A stretch of 64,000 nt of DNA, taken from contig NZ_CP095187.1 of assembly GCF_022965755.1 (NCBI RefSeq), positions 434,001-498,000 on the forward strand, given 5' to 3'. Both the position numbers and the translations under genes were made by a program. The stretch comes from Pseudoxanthomonas sp. F37. GTDB taxonomy: Bacteria > Pseudomonadota > Gammaproteobacteria > Xanthomonadales > Xanthomonadaceae. Shown here piece by piece: positions 16,964 to 25,806 of this stretch (positions within the stretch are counted from its first letter, which is position 1; each line of letters starts with the position of its first letter). The notes beneath the pieces were generated by a model, which was not told the origin of the DNA, ran no database searches, and was given only the letters and a program-made list of their open reading frames with translations.

Positions 16964-19029
16964 GGGCGTGTCTACGCGCGCTGCGGCGCGGGCGCATCGC
17001 GTGGGTGTTGCTGGCGTTGCTGGCGGCGCCCGCGTTCGCGCGCGAGGCCGCGCCGGCCGCACCGCTGCAGTTCCGCATCACCGAAGGCCGCATCCAGAAC
17101 GCCTTCTACCAGGACGGACCGGTGGCGGCGCACCTGCTGCTCAGTTCGGGCACCCGGCCGCGCGTGCTGGTGGCGTTTCCGGCAGGCAACAGTGGAGTGG
17201 GCGTGTGGTTCGAGGAAACGGCCACGCCGGTGCAGTGGACCCTGGCCGGGGTGGACGCCGATGCGTCGACGCCGGCGGGCGCCCTGCATGGCATCCGGGC
17301 GCAGACCACGGTGGATGCGGAACGCCTGGTGATCACCGACGCGGTGCTGGGGAGCGTGCGCGTGCTGCGCGACTACCAGCTGGGGCAGGGCTATCCGCCC
17401 GAGACGAAGGCGACGCCCGCGGTAACGCCGCGCGAGGTGACCTGGGAGCGTGCGCGGCTGGATGGCGCACCGGGCTACCGCATCGTGCTGGCCGTGGAGA
17501 ACGGTCGCTTCGTCCGGGAAGCCGGCAGGCTCGTGCTGCGTGCCGATGTGGCCGGTGCCCCCATGAAGATCCAGGTGCGTGCGGCTACCGGCGAGACGCC
17601 GCTGACACCGTTCGCGGGCGGGGCGCTGCTCACCGACAAGGCCGCTGCGGACGTGCGCAGCCGGCAGGCGTTGCAGTTCCTGAGCTATGAAGAGAAGTTC
17701 CTGGCGGGCTCCTGGCGCTTCGATACCTACTTCGGCCGCGACACGCTGATGTCGGTGCGCCTGCTCATGCCGGTATTGCAGCCGGACGCGGTGGAGGCAG
17801 GACTGGGCGCGGTGCTGGCGCGCCTGTCCCCGGGCGGCGAGGTGGCGCATGAGGAGGACATCGGCGAATTCGCCGTGCTGCGGCATCGCAAGGAGCGCGG
17901 GACCACCGACGCCACGCCGATCTTCGACTACGGGATGATCGACGACGACTACATGCTGCCGCCGGTGGCAGCCGCGTGGCTGCTCGACGACGCCCGTGGC
18001 CGCGCCCGGGCCGAGGCCTTCCTGCAGGCGACGCAGGGCGGGGAAACGCGGGGCGCGGCGTTGGCGCGCAATCTGTTGTTCGTCGCCGGCCGGAGCACGG
18101 CGTTCGCGAAGACGCCCTCGTACGAGCACCTGATCGCCTTGAAGGACGGCAAGCCGGTGGGGCAGTGGCGCGACAGCAACGAGGGTATCGGACGCGGACG
18201 CTATCCCTACGACGTCAATGCCGTGTGGATGCCGGCGTCCCTGCGCGCGATCGGCGGCCTGCTCGACAGTGGCCTGCTGGAGCCTTACACCACGGCGCCG
18301 CAACGCGAGCAACTGCGAGCAGCGGCAACGCAGGCCACGCGCTGGGAAACCGAGGCCGGCAAGCTGTTCGCGGTCCGCCTGCCGCAGGCGCAGGCCGCCG
18401 CGCAGGTGCGCGCTTATGCCGCCGAGGTGGGCGTACCGGATACGGACGCGGTCGCCGCGCTGGGCAAGGACGGCGTGGCGTTCCCCGCGATCGCACTGGA
18501 CGCGCAAGGGACGCCGGTTCCCGTGTTGCATTCCGACGAGGGCTTCCGGCTGCTGTTCGGCATGCCGGATGCCGCATCGCTCGATCGCGATGTGGCGGCG
18601 CTGATGCGGCCGTTCCCCGCCGGCCTGATGACCGACGTCGGCCTGCTGGTGGCCAATCCGGCCTACGCGGATCGCACGGTGTGGCCGCGCCTGGGCAGCA
18701 GCGCGTACCACGGCACCGTCGTGTGGGCCTGGCAGCAGGCGGTGCTGGCCGCCGGCCTGCAGCGGCAGCTGGCGCGCACCGATCTGCCGGCCGCCACGCG
18801 CGACCGCCTCCGCGAAGCGCAGCGGGCGCTGTGGCGCGCGATCCGCGGTGCCGATGCGGTGCGCACCTCCGAACTGTGGACGTGGGCCTACCGCGACGGC
18901 CGGTACCACGTCGAGCCGTTCGGTGCGCAGGGCGCGCACGAAGACGAATCCAACGCGGCGCAGCTGTGGAGCACGGTGTTCCTGGCGCTGGCGCCGCCGA
19001 TGGAAACGATGGAAGGAGCGCGGCCATGA
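16960..19029 (+). CDS. Secreted six-hairpin glycosidase-like protein
   Basis: The 689-residue precursor has a signal peptide (cleavage after PAFA, about residue 27). It then has a beta-rich N-terminal domain (to about residue 220) and a long alpha-helical C-terminal part. The phrase GSWRFDTYFGRDTLMS resembles the WFGRDT motif of glycogen-debranching and GH63/GH37-type (alpha/alpha)6 barrels. Acidic motifs VAHEEDIGEFAV, QWRDSNEGIG and GAQGAHEDESNAAQLW could supply catalytic residues. I cannot assign a CAZy family. Its periplasmic location and place in the operon suggest trimming of an alpha-glucan or glucoside before import. It overlaps both neighbours by 4 bp, a strong operon signal. Confidence 0.7.
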   Translation: MRACLRALRRGRIAWVLLALLAAPAFAREAAPAAPLQFRITEGRIQNAFYQDGPVAAHLLLSSGTRPRVLVAFPAGNSGVGVWFEETATPVQWTLAGVDADASTPAGALHGIRAQTTVDAERLVITDAVLGSVRVLRDYQLGQGYPPETKATPAVTPREVTWERARLDGAPGYRIVLAVENGRFVREAGRLVLRADVAGAPMKIQVRAATGETPLTPFAGGALLTDKAAADVRSRQALQFLSYEEKFLAGSWRFDTYFGRDTLMSVRLLMPVLQPDAVEAGLGAVLARLSPGGEVAHEEDIGEFAVLRHRKERGTTDATPIFDYGMIDDDYMLPPVAAAWLLDDARGRARAEAFLQATQGGETRGAALARNLLFVAGRSTAFAKTPSYEHLIALKDGKPVGQWRDSNEGIGRGRYPYDVNAVWMPASLRAIGGLLDSGLLEPYTTAPQREQLRAAATQATRWETEAGKLFAVRLPQAQAAAQVRAYAAEVGVPDTDAVAALGKDGVAFPAIALDAQGTPVPVLHSDEGFRLLFGMPDAASLDRDVAALMRPFPAGLMTDVGLLVANPAYADRTVWPRLGSSAYHGTVVWAWQQAVLAAGLQRQLARTDLPAATRDRLREAQRALWRAIRGADAVRTSELWTWAYRDGRYHVEPFGAQGAHEDESNAAQLWSTVFLALAPPMETMEGARP

Positions 19030-20096
19030 TGCGGCGAGGGGCCGTGCATGCGTTCGGGTTGTGGCTGATCGTTGCCGCGGTGTCACCTGCGTGGGCCGGC
19101 GATGAATCGGCCCCGGATGCGGCCACGCTGGCATTGCCGGCGACACCGCTGCCGTTCAGCGAGTTCGCCAGCGCGCCGGCGCGCGAACGCTTCATCGCCC
19201 TGCAGGCGGAAGCGCGTGCCGGCGACCTGCCGGATCCGGGTGATCTGGCCGGACAGCGCCGCTTCTACCAGCGTTACAACGACATCCGCCTCGCCGAGGT
19301 ACGCCGTGCGTATGACGCCGAAGTGCACGAGACGACGCTGGGCGGCGTGTCCGTGCACAGGGTGACGCCTCGCGGTCATCGCGCAACGAAAGGGGGCCGT
19401 GTGCTGGTCAACCTGCACGGCGGCGGTTTCATGTGGGGCGCTGGCAGCGGTGCCCTCGTCGAGGCCATCCCGGTGGCGGTGGTCGCGGGGATGCCCGTCG
19501 TCACCGTCGACTACCGGCTGGCGCCGGAGCATCCGTATCCCGCGGCGGTCGACGATGTCGAAGCCGTCTATCGCGCATTGCTGAAGGACCACCGCGCCCA
19601 GGACATCGGCCTGTACGGGTGTTCCGCCGGGGGCATGCTGGCGGCGCAGGCCGTCGCGCGCATCCTCACCCAGGGCCTTCCTGCACCGGGCGCGGTCGCC
19701 ACCCTGTGCGGTACCGGCGTTCCATTCTCCGGGGATGCGCTGACGCTGGGCCAGATCGCCACCGGCGCCGCGCCGATGCGGCAAGGCGATCTGCAGCGCC
19801 TGCCCTACCTGCGCACGGCGCGCCTGGATGATCCGGTCGCCTTTCCCGGCAACGACGCCGCGTTGCTGGCGCGATTCCCGCCCACGCTGCTGATGGCGGG
19901 CAGTCGCGACTTCTCCGTCAGCTCGCTGACCACCATGCACCGTCGTTTGCTGGGCGCGGGCGTCGATGCCGACCTCGTCGTCTTCGACGGCCTGTGGCAT
20001 GCGTTCCTGGTGTTCCCGGACCTGCCGGAATCGAAGGAGGCGTACACGCTGATCGCGCGCTTCTTCGACCGCCACCTGGGTGACGCACACCGCTGA
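19026..20096 (+). CDS. Secreted alpha/beta hydrolase (HSL-type esterase)
   Basis: The 356-residue precursor starts with a signal peptide ending around AWAG (residue 25). The mature part is an alpha/beta hydrolase of the hormone-sensitive lipase group: oxyanion-hole motif HGGGF, conserved DYRLAPEHPYPAA, nucleophile Ser200 in GCSAGG, acid Asp in AGSRDFS and catalytic His in GLWHAF. Such enzymes are carboxylesterases. In this sugar operon it could remove acyl groups from an esterified oligosaccharide or plant metabolite, which is inference. Its start overlaps the stop of the glycosidase-like gene (ATGA), so the two are translated together. Confidence 0.83.
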   Translation: MMRRGAVHAFGLWLIVAAVSPAWAGDESAPDAATLALPATPLPFSEFASAPARERFIALQAEARAGDLPDPGDLAGQRRFYQRYNDIRLAEVRRAYDAEVHETTLGGVSVHRVTPRGHRATKGGRVLVNLHGGGFMWGAGSGALVEAIPVAVVAGMPVVTVDYRLAPEHPYPAAVDDVEAVYRALLKDHRAQDIGLYGCSAGGMLAAQAVARILTQGLPAPGAVATLCGTGVPFSGDALTLGQIATGAAPMRQGDLQRLPYLRTARLDDPVAFPGNDAALLARFPPTLLMAGSRDFSVSSLTTMHRRLLGAGVDADLVVFDGLWHAFLVFPDLPESKEAYTLIARFFDRHLGDAHR

Positions 20097-20141
20097 TCAC
20101 ACGCGGTGGCGTATCGTAGCGCTCCTTTCAAGGAGCGACCC

Positions 20142-20597
20142 ATGAACGCGACCGGCGTGGCCCTGGCCCTCTTCATCGGCATGCTGCTGCCATTGCAGGC
20201 ACTGATCAATGCCTCGCTGGGCCGACAGACGTTCGGTCCGGTGTTCGCGTCGCTTGCCTCCTTCATGGTCGGGACGGGCGTGCTGCTGGCATGGTGGCTG
20301 CTGACGCGGCCTGTGTTCGTGCCTGCGGCGCTGGCCAAAGTGCCATGGTGGGCGTGGACGGGCGGCGCGATCGGCGCGCTGTTCGTGGCCTCCGCCACCT
20401 TGCTGGTGCCGCGTCTGGGCGCCGCGTCGCTGATCTGCCTGGTGGTGGCCGGACAACTGGTGGGGTCCGTCGTTCTGGACCATTACGGCGTGCTGCACGC
20501 GCGACAGCCCGTCGATGCGCTCCGCATCGTCGGACTGCTGTTGGTGGTGGCGGGTGCGGTGCTGGTGGTGAAGCCCTGGCAGGCCGCGGGCGGCTGA
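20142..20597 (+). CDS. DMT family transporter, YdcZ (DUF606) type
   Basis: The 151-residue protein has five predicted helices and the DUF606/YdcZ pattern: an N-terminal helix with MLLPLQALINASLGRQTFGP, then VPWWAWTGGAIGALFVASAT and a final LLLVVAGAVLVV helix. These half-size members of the drug/metabolite transporter superfamily probably dimerise. The start at 20142 has a strong Shine-Dalgarno (AAGGAG); an earlier ATG at 20106 lacks one. Substrate unknown. It begins 45 bp after the esterase gene and could belong to that operon, though it has no evident sugar link. Confidence 0.82.
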   Translation: MNATGVALALFIGMLLPLQALINASLGRQTFGPVFASLASFMVGTGVLLAWWLLTRPVFVPAALAKVPWWAWTGGAIGALFVASATLLVPRLGAASLICLVVAGQLVGSVVLDHYGVLHARQPVDALRIVGLLLVVAGAVLVVKPWQAAGG

Positions 20598-20600
20598 CGC

Positions 20601-21155
20601 ATGGATGAGGTACTGACCGGTCTTCCGCCGGTGGTCGCGTCCGATTGTCGGGTGCTGGTATTGGGATCGATGCCGGGCGCGGCGTCGATCCAGGCGGGCC
20701 GCTACTACGCGCACCCGCGCAACCGCTTCTGGCCGGTGATGGCCACGCTGGCCGGCGTCGCGGCAGGAGCGACGTACGAAGAACGGCTGGTCGCGCTGCA
20801 GCGGGCCGGCATCGGCCTGTGGGACGTGATTGGCCAATGCCGGCGCGCCGGCAGCCTGGACAGCGCGATCGTGCGCGGCAGCGAGCGGCCCAATGCGCTC
20901 GTGCCCTTGATCGCCTCGTTGGGCCAACTGCGCGTGATCGCGTTCAATGGCGCCACGGCGGCCTCGCTGTTCCGCCGCCATGTCGAGCCGCAGTTGCCCC
21001 AGCTCCGCCAGCCCGTGCAGCGTATCGCGCTGCCTTCCACCAGCCCGGCGCATGCCGCGATGGGGGTGGAGGCGCTGCGGGAGGCCTGGAATGTGCTGGC
21101 GCCGTGGCGGGAGGGATCAGCCCACGGCGGGACGGGGCTGCGGGCGCAGGCGTAG
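20601..21155 (+). CDS. DNA-deoxyinosine glycosylase (uracil-DNA glycosylase superfamily)
   Basis: The 184-residue protein matches the UDG-superfamily group that excises hypoxanthine (deoxyinosine). It has the motif GSMPGAASIQAGRYYAHPRN with the following FWPVM, the middle stretch GIGLWDVIGQCRRAGSLD, and the C-terminal substrate motif LPSTSPAHA. It would start base-excision repair of deaminated adenine. A specificity for uracil or mismatched thymine (Mug-like) cannot be excluded. It starts 4 bp after the YdcZ-type gene stop. Its 3' end overlaps the convergent TspO-like gene by 39 bp, so the last 12 residues are coded antisense to that gene. Confidence 0.82.
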   Translation: MDEVLTGLPPVVASDCRVLVLGSMPGAASIQAGRYYAHPRNRFWPVMATLAGVAAGATYEERLVALQRAGIGLWDVIGQCRRAGSLDSAIVRGSERPNALVPLIASLGQLRVIAFNGATAASLFRRHVEPQLPQLRQPVQRIALPSTSPAHAAMGVEALREAWNVLAPWREGSAHGGTGLRAQA

Positions 21156-21875
21156 CCAGACGGTCTGCGCCGCCAGCACCAGGGCCACGACGAGCGCGAC
21201 GAGCGCGGCGGTATCGCTGCCGTGGAGGCGCCAGCCGGACTGCTTCACGTACACCGCCGCCAATGCCCACAGGGCGGCTGCCGCGAACGGCAGGTTGCCG
21301 CGCATGCGGTGGTTGGCCCACAGCAGCAGCACCGCGGCCGCAACGAACAGCACCAGCGTCCATGCCAGCATGGCATCGGTCGGCAGCAGCCGGTAAGCCA
21401 CGATCACCTGCGCGGTGTTGAGGAAGGCGGCCATCGACAGCCAGCCCGCATGCAGCGACAGCGGCGCCCAGGCCCATGCGGTCAGGCCGGGCACTTCGCT
21501 TCGTGCCGCCGACAACCGGAGCGCGCAGGCCAGCAGGCACCCGAGCGCCGCCCAGATGACCAGCAGCGCCAGCCAGAACAGTTGCTGCGAGAACACCGGC
21601 ATCCACGCCGCCGTCAGCGCGAAGCCGCCTGCGGCCCAGGGGCGGACGTGATCCAGCGGGGCCGCCCTGGATCGCTTCGAAAACGCCTGCCAGGCGCCGA
21701 AGGCGACGTCCCACAGGAAGATCAGGCCCCAGACGGCGAAGGCGTAACCCGCCGCGACGATGAGCGTGGGGTAGCGGTCCGAGAGGGCGCCATTGGTGGG
21801 ACCGAATACGCCCTGCTGGGAAAACCACGACACGGCGGGCATGGCGAGCGACAACAGCAGGACAAGCCAGCGCAT
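21117..21875 (-). CDS. TspO/MBR-like tryptophan-rich membrane protein
   Basis: The start at 21875 has a good Shine-Dalgarno (GAGGAGATTCCC) and gives a 252-residue protein of about seven helices. The N-terminal stretch YAFAVWGLIFLWDVAFGAWQ and the later APLSLHAGWLSMAAFLNTAQ correspond to a longer TspO/MBR relative often annotated as tryptophan-rich sensory protein. Classical TspO (about 160 residues, five helices) binds porphyrins and cholesterol-like ligands in the membrane; function in the longer group is unknown. The gene converges on the glycosylase gene and overlaps it by 39 bp. It is divergent from aceF, and the gap 21876-22150 holds the aceF promoter and probably its own. Confidence 0.65.
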   Translation of the reverse strand: MRWLVLLLSLAMPAVSWFSQQGVFGPTNGALSDRYPTLIVAAGYAFAVWGLIFLWDVAFGAWQAFSKRSRAAPLDHVRPWAAGGFALTAAWMPVFSQQLFWLALLVIWAALGCLLACALRLSAARSEVPGLTAWAWAPLSLHAGWLSMAAFLNTAQVIVAYRLLPTDAMLAWTLVLFVAAAVLLLWANHRMRGNLPFAAAALWALAAVYVKQSGWRLHGSDTAALVALVVALVLAAQTVWLRLRPQPRPAVG

Positions 21876-22083
21876 GGGAATCTCCTCGTACGGATGGGGG
21901 GCGATGCTAGATACGGGCCTGTGAACGCCGCATCCAGATACGCGCGGCAGGGCGCGGCGGATGAACAATGCGGGTGCGTACTGCCGGCGCAGACTCACAT
22001 TGCCGCCCGACCAAAGCGATACCACTGCGCATGATGCGGGGCCCGATGTCCCGGTGGAGACAGCCGTGGGCCGAAATGGATGG

Positions 22084-22112
22084 TTGGCGCATGGCGCTGC
22101 TGCGGACACAAT
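22084..22112 (+). promoter_or_regulatory. Candidate sigma70 promoter of the aceF-lpdA operon
   Basis: TTGGCG and CACAAT are separated by 17 bp and sit 39 bp before the aceF start codon. It is the best -35/-10 pair in the 275-bp intergenic region. No operator for a known PDH regulator could be identified. Confidence 0.45.
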
Positions 22113-22150
22113 AGGGGTCCCCTTCTTCACGCCATCACCGGAGTAACGCC

Positions 22151-23581
22151 ATGTCCGACATCAAGGAAGCCAAAGTCCCCGATATCGGCGACTACGACGG
22201 CGTGCCGGTGATCGAGATCCTGGTGGCCGTGGGCGACACGGTGAAGAAGGACCAGGGCCTGGTCACGCTGGAGTCGGACAAGGCCACGATGGAAGTCCCT
22301 TCCGCCTTCGCCGGCGTGGTGAAGGAAATCAAGGTCAAGCTGGGCGACGAGATCGCCGAAGGCGCCGTGGTGGCGCTGATCGAAGTCGGCGAAGGCGCGG
22401 CCGAGGCAGCGCCGGCCGCCGCGGCCGCCCCGACGCGGACCGCCGAAACCGGCGCGAAGGTCGAGCCGGTCGCGGTATCGCCGACCCCCGACAAGATCGC
22501 CCAGCGCGAAATCGCGCAGGAGCGCGCCGCCCCGGCCGTGGCGCCCGCGGCCTCGCGTGTACTGGACGACAAGCCGGGCATCGACCCGGAAGCCTCGCCG
22601 CCGCGCACGCCGCCGGTCGAATTCAATGCCGACCGCGTGCTGCCGGAGAAGGTCGCCTACGCCAGCCCGGCCGTGCGCCTGTTCGCGCGCGAACTGGGCG
22701 TGGACCTCAACCAGGTGACGGGCAGCGAGCGCGGTGGCCGCATCAGCAAGGAAGACGTGCAGAAGTACGTCAAGGGCGCGCTGGCCGGGGGCGTGGCCGC
22801 ACCGCCCGCCGCGGCGGGCGCAACCGGCGCAGCCGGTGGCGGGCTCAACCTGCTGCCGTGGCCGAAGGTGGACTTCAGCAAGTTCGGCGAGACCGAAGTC
22901 GTCGCGCTGTCGCGCATCAAGAAGATCTCCGGCGCCAACCTGGCGCGCAACTGGGCGATGATCCCGCACGTCACCCAGCACGACCACGCCGACATCACCG
23001 ACCTGGAAGCGCTGCGGGTGGCGCTGAACAAGGAAAACGAGAAGGCGGGCATCAAGCTCACCATGCTCGCCTTCCTGATGAAGGCCAGTGTTTCGGCACT
23101 GAAGAAATTCCCCGACTTCAACGCCTCGCTCGACGCCAGCGGGGAGAACCTCACGCTGAAGAAGTACTTCCACATCGGCTTCGCCGCCGACACGCCGAAC
23201 GGCCTGGTCGTGCCGGTGATCCGCGACGTCGACAAGAAGGGCGTCAACGAAATCGCGCAGGAAAGCGGCGAGCTGGCCAAGAAGGCGCGCGAAGGCAAGC
23301 TGGGCCCGGCCGAGATGTCCGGCGGCTGCTTCTCGATCTCCTCGCTGGGCGGCATCGGCGGCGTGGCGTTCACGCCCATCGTCAATGCGCCGGAAGTGGC
23401 CATCCTGGGGGTGTCCAAGTCCTCGATCCAGCCGGTGTGGGACGGCAAGCAGTTCCAGCCACGCCTGATGCTGCCGCTTTCGCTGAGCTACGACCACCGC
23501 GTGATCGACGGCGCCGCCGCCGCGCGCTTCACCGCCTACCTGGCCCAGCTGCTGGCCGACATGCGCCGCGTGCTGCTCTGA
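22151..23581 (+). CDS. aceF: Pyruvate dehydrogenase E2, dihydrolipoyllysine acetyltransferase
   Basis: The 476-residue protein has one N-terminal lipoyl domain (about residues 1-80, lipoylated Lys44 in LESDKATME) and an Ala/Pro-rich linker. A peripheral-subunit-binding domain follows (about 168-208, YASPAVRLFARELGVDLNQV), then a flexible linker and the catalytic acetyltransferase domain with active-site His449 in DHRVIDG. It transfers the acetyl group from E1 to CoA and forms the core of the complex. E. coli E2 has three lipoyl domains, so this one is short; the missing ones are partly made up by two on the E3 encoded next. The E1 gene (aceE) is not in this window. lpdA follows after 17 bp. 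Confidence 0.93.
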   Translation: MSDIKEAKVPDIGDYDGVPVIEILVAVGDTVKKDQGLVTLESDKATMEVPSAFAGVVKEIKVKLGDEIAEGAVVALIEVGEGAAEAAPAAAAAPTRTAETGAKVEPVAVSPTPDKIAQREIAQERAAPAVAPAASRVLDDKPGIDPEASPPRTPPVEFNADRVLPEKVAYASPAVRLFARELGVDLNQVTGSERGGRISKEDVQKYVKGALAGGVAAPPAAAGATGAAGGGLNLLPWPKVDFSKFGETEVVALSRIKKISGANLARNWAMIPHVTQHDHADITDLEALRVALNKENEKAGIKLTMLAFLMKASVSALKKFPDFNASLDASGENLTLKKYFHIGFAADTPNGLVVPVIRDVDKKGVNEIAQESGELAKKAREGKLGPAEMSGGCFSISSLGGIGGVAFTPIVNAPEVAILGVSKSSIQPVWDGKQFQPRLMLPLSLSYDHRVIDGAAAARFTAYLAQLLADMRRVLL

Positions 23582-23598
23582 ACCGGGAGGCTTGAGAC

Positions 23599-25737
23599 AT
23601 GGCGAACACGATCGAAGTCAAAGTCCCCGATATCGGCGATTACAGCGATGTGCCGGTCATCGAGATCCTCGTTGCCGTGGGCGACACCGTGAAGAAGGAC
23701 CAGGGCCTGGTCACGCTGGAATCGGACAAGGCCACGCTGGAAGTGCCGTCCTCGGCCGCCGGCGTGGTGAAGGAGCTCAAGGTCAAGCTGGGCGACACCC
23801 TGTCCGAAGGCAGCGTGGTGGCCGTGCTGGAAGCCGAAGGCGCCGCCGCGTCCGCGCCTGCTGCATCGGCTCCCGCGCAGCCTGCTCCCGCACCGGCCGC
23901 GCCTGCCGCGTCCGCGCCCACGACGCCGGCTGCTGCACCCGCGCCATCCGGCGGTGCCGGCCTGATCGAGGCCAAGGTGCCCGACATCGGCGACTACGAC
24001 GGCGTGCCGGTCATCGAGATCCTGGTGGCCGTCGGCGACACGGTGAAGAAGGACCAGGGCCTGGTGACGCTGGAATCGGACAAGGCGACGATGGAAGTGC
24101 CGTCGCCCGCCGCCGGCGTCATCAAGGAAATCAAGGTCAAGCTCGGCGACGAGCTGGCCGAGGGCAGCCTGGTGGCGATCATCGAAGGCGAGGGTGCCGC
24201 GGCATCGGTGCCCACGAAGCCCGCACCGGTCACGCCCTCGCCGGCGGCTCCGGCGGCCCCCGCGACCTCGGCCCCCAAGCCGGCGCTGGGTACCGGCAGG
24301 CCGGCCGACATCGAATGCCGCATCGTCGTGCTCGGCTCCGGTCCGGGCGGCTACACCGCGGCGTTCCGCGCGGCCGACCTTGGCCTGGATACCGTCCTCA
24401 TCGAGCGTTACGACACCCTGGGCGGCGTCTGCCTCAACGTGGGCTGCATCCCGTCGAAGGCGTTGTTGCACGCGGCGGCGCTGATCGAGGAAGCCGCGCA
24501 TTCCGACGACATCGGCATCAGCTTCGGCAAGCCGAAGATCGACCTGGACAAGCTGCGCGGCTTCAAGCAGGACAAGGTGGTCGGCCAGTTCACCAAGGGC
24601 CTGGCCGGCATGGCCAAGCAGCGCAAGGTCCGCACGGTGACCGGCGTGGCGAAGTTCGTCTCGCCGAACGAGCTGGAAATCGCCGGCGGCGACGGCACGA
24701 CCCAGCTGCTGCGTTTCGAGCAGTGCATCATCGCCGCCGGATCGCAGGCGGTGAAGCTGCCGAACTTCCCCTGGGACGACCCGCGCGTGATGGATTCCAC
24801 CGACGCGCTGCAGCTGGCCGAGGTGCCGAAGAAGCTGCTCGTCGTCGGCGGCGGCATCATCGGCCTGGAAATGGCGACCGTGTACCGCGCGCTGGGCGCC
24901 GAAGTCACCGTGGTCGAGTTCATGGACCAGCTGATGCCGGGTGCCGACAAGGACCTGGTGAAGCCGCTGGCCGACCGTCTGAAGAAGCAGGGCGTCATCG
25001 TCCACCTCAGGACCAAGGCCGCCAAGGTCGAGGCGTCGAAGAAGGGCATCACCGTGCACTTCGACAGCGCCACCGAAGGCCAGAAGCCGGAACTGGAAGC
25101 GGGCACGTGGGACCGCGTGCTGGTCGCGGTGGGCCGTTCGCCCAATGGCGGCAAGCTGGATGCCGACAAGGCCGGCGTCGCCGTCACCGAGCGCGGCTTC
25201 ATCCCGGTGGACGCGCAGATGCGCACCAACGTGCCGCACATCTTCGCCATCGGCGACCTGGTGGGCCAGCCGATGCTGGCGCACAAGGCCACGCACGAAG
25301 GCAAGCTGGCCGCGGAAGTCGCCGCCGGCGAGAAGAAGGAGTGGGTGGCACGGGTGATCCCGTCGGTGGCCTACACCGATCCGGAAATCGCCTGGGTCGG
25401 CGTGACCGAGACCGAAGCCAAGGCCAAGGGGCTGAAGATCGGCGTGGGCAAGTTCCCATGGGTGGCTTCGGCGCGCGCGGTGGGCATCGGCCGCGGCGAG
25501 GGCTTCACCAAGCTGATCTTCGACGAGCACACCCACCGCATCATCGGCGCCGGCATCGTCGGCGTGCATGCGGGCGACCTGATCAGCGAACTGGCGCTGG
25601 CCATCGAGATGGGCGCGGAGGCCGGCGACATCGGCGCGACCATCCACCCGCACCCGACGCTCGGCGAGACGGTGGCGATGGCGGCCGAAGTGTACGAAGG
25701 CACCATCACCGACCTGTACATCCCGAAGAAGAAATAA
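23599..25737 (+). CDS. lpdA: Dihydrolipoyl dehydrogenase (E3) with two N-terminal lipoyl domains
   Basis: The 712-residue protein begins with two tandem lipoyl domains: residues about 1-80 with Lys44, and about 122-200 with Lys162. Ala/Pro-rich linkers follow each. The remainder is a full E3 flavoenzyme: FAD motif GSGPGGYTAA, redox disulfide Cys278/Cys283 in GGVCLNVGCIPSK, NAD motif VVGGGIIGLE, and the dimerisation-domain pair His685/Glu690 in HPHPTLGE. It reoxidises dihydrolipoamide on E2 and makes NADH. E3 with one lipoyl domain is known in Neisseria and xanthomonads; two is unusual. At DNA level both lipoyl domains are nearly identical to that of aceF, which suggests recent duplication or gene conversion. 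A terminator follows. Confidence 0.93.
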   Translation: MANTIEVKVPDIGDYSDVPVIEILVAVGDTVKKDQGLVTLESDKATLEVPSSAAGVVKELKVKLGDTLSEGSVVAVLEAEGAAASAPAASAPAQPAPAPAAPAASAPTTPAAAPAPSGGAGLIEAKVPDIGDYDGVPVIEILVAVGDTVKKDQGLVTLESDKATMEVPSPAAGVIKEIKVKLGDELAEGSLVAIIEGEGAAASVPTKPAPVTPSPAAPAAPATSAPKPALGTGRPADIECRIVVLGSGPGGYTAAFRAADLGLDTVLIERYDTLGGVCLNVGCIPSKALLHAAALIEEAAHSDDIGISFGKPKIDLDKLRGFKQDKVVGQFTKGLAGMAKQRKVRTVTGVAKFVSPNELEIAGGDGTTQLLRFEQCIIAAGSQAVKLPNFPWDDPRVMDSTDALQLAEVPKKLLVVGGGIIGLEMATVYRALGAEVTVVEFMDQLMPGADKDLVKPLADRLKKQGVIVHLRTKAAKVEASKKGITVHFDSATEGQKPELEAGTWDRVLVAVGRSPNGGKLDADKAGVAVTERGFIPVDAQMRTNVPHIFAIGDLVGQPMLAHKATHEGKLAAEVAAGEKKEWVARVIPSVAYTDPEIAWVGVTETEAKAKGLKIGVGKFPWVASARAVGIGRGEGFTKLIFDEHTHRIIGAGIVGVHAGDLISELALAIEMGAEAGDIGATIHPHPTLGETVAMAAEVYEGTITDLYIPKKK

Positions 25738-25760
25738 GCCGCTCGGGCGGTAGCAACCGG

Positions 25761-25784
25761 AAGGCCACGCGGATGCGTGGCCTT
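25761..25784 (+). terminator. Rho-independent terminator of aceF-lpdA
   Basis: AAGGCCACGC and GCGTGGCCTT form a perfect 10-bp stem with loop GGAT, followed by CTTGC. It lies 23 bp past the lpdA stop. The symmetric A/T ends may make it work for the opposing DUF2061 gene too. Confidence 0.8.
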
Positions 25785-25806
25785 CTTGCATGGGGCGGGT
25801 CGCGGG

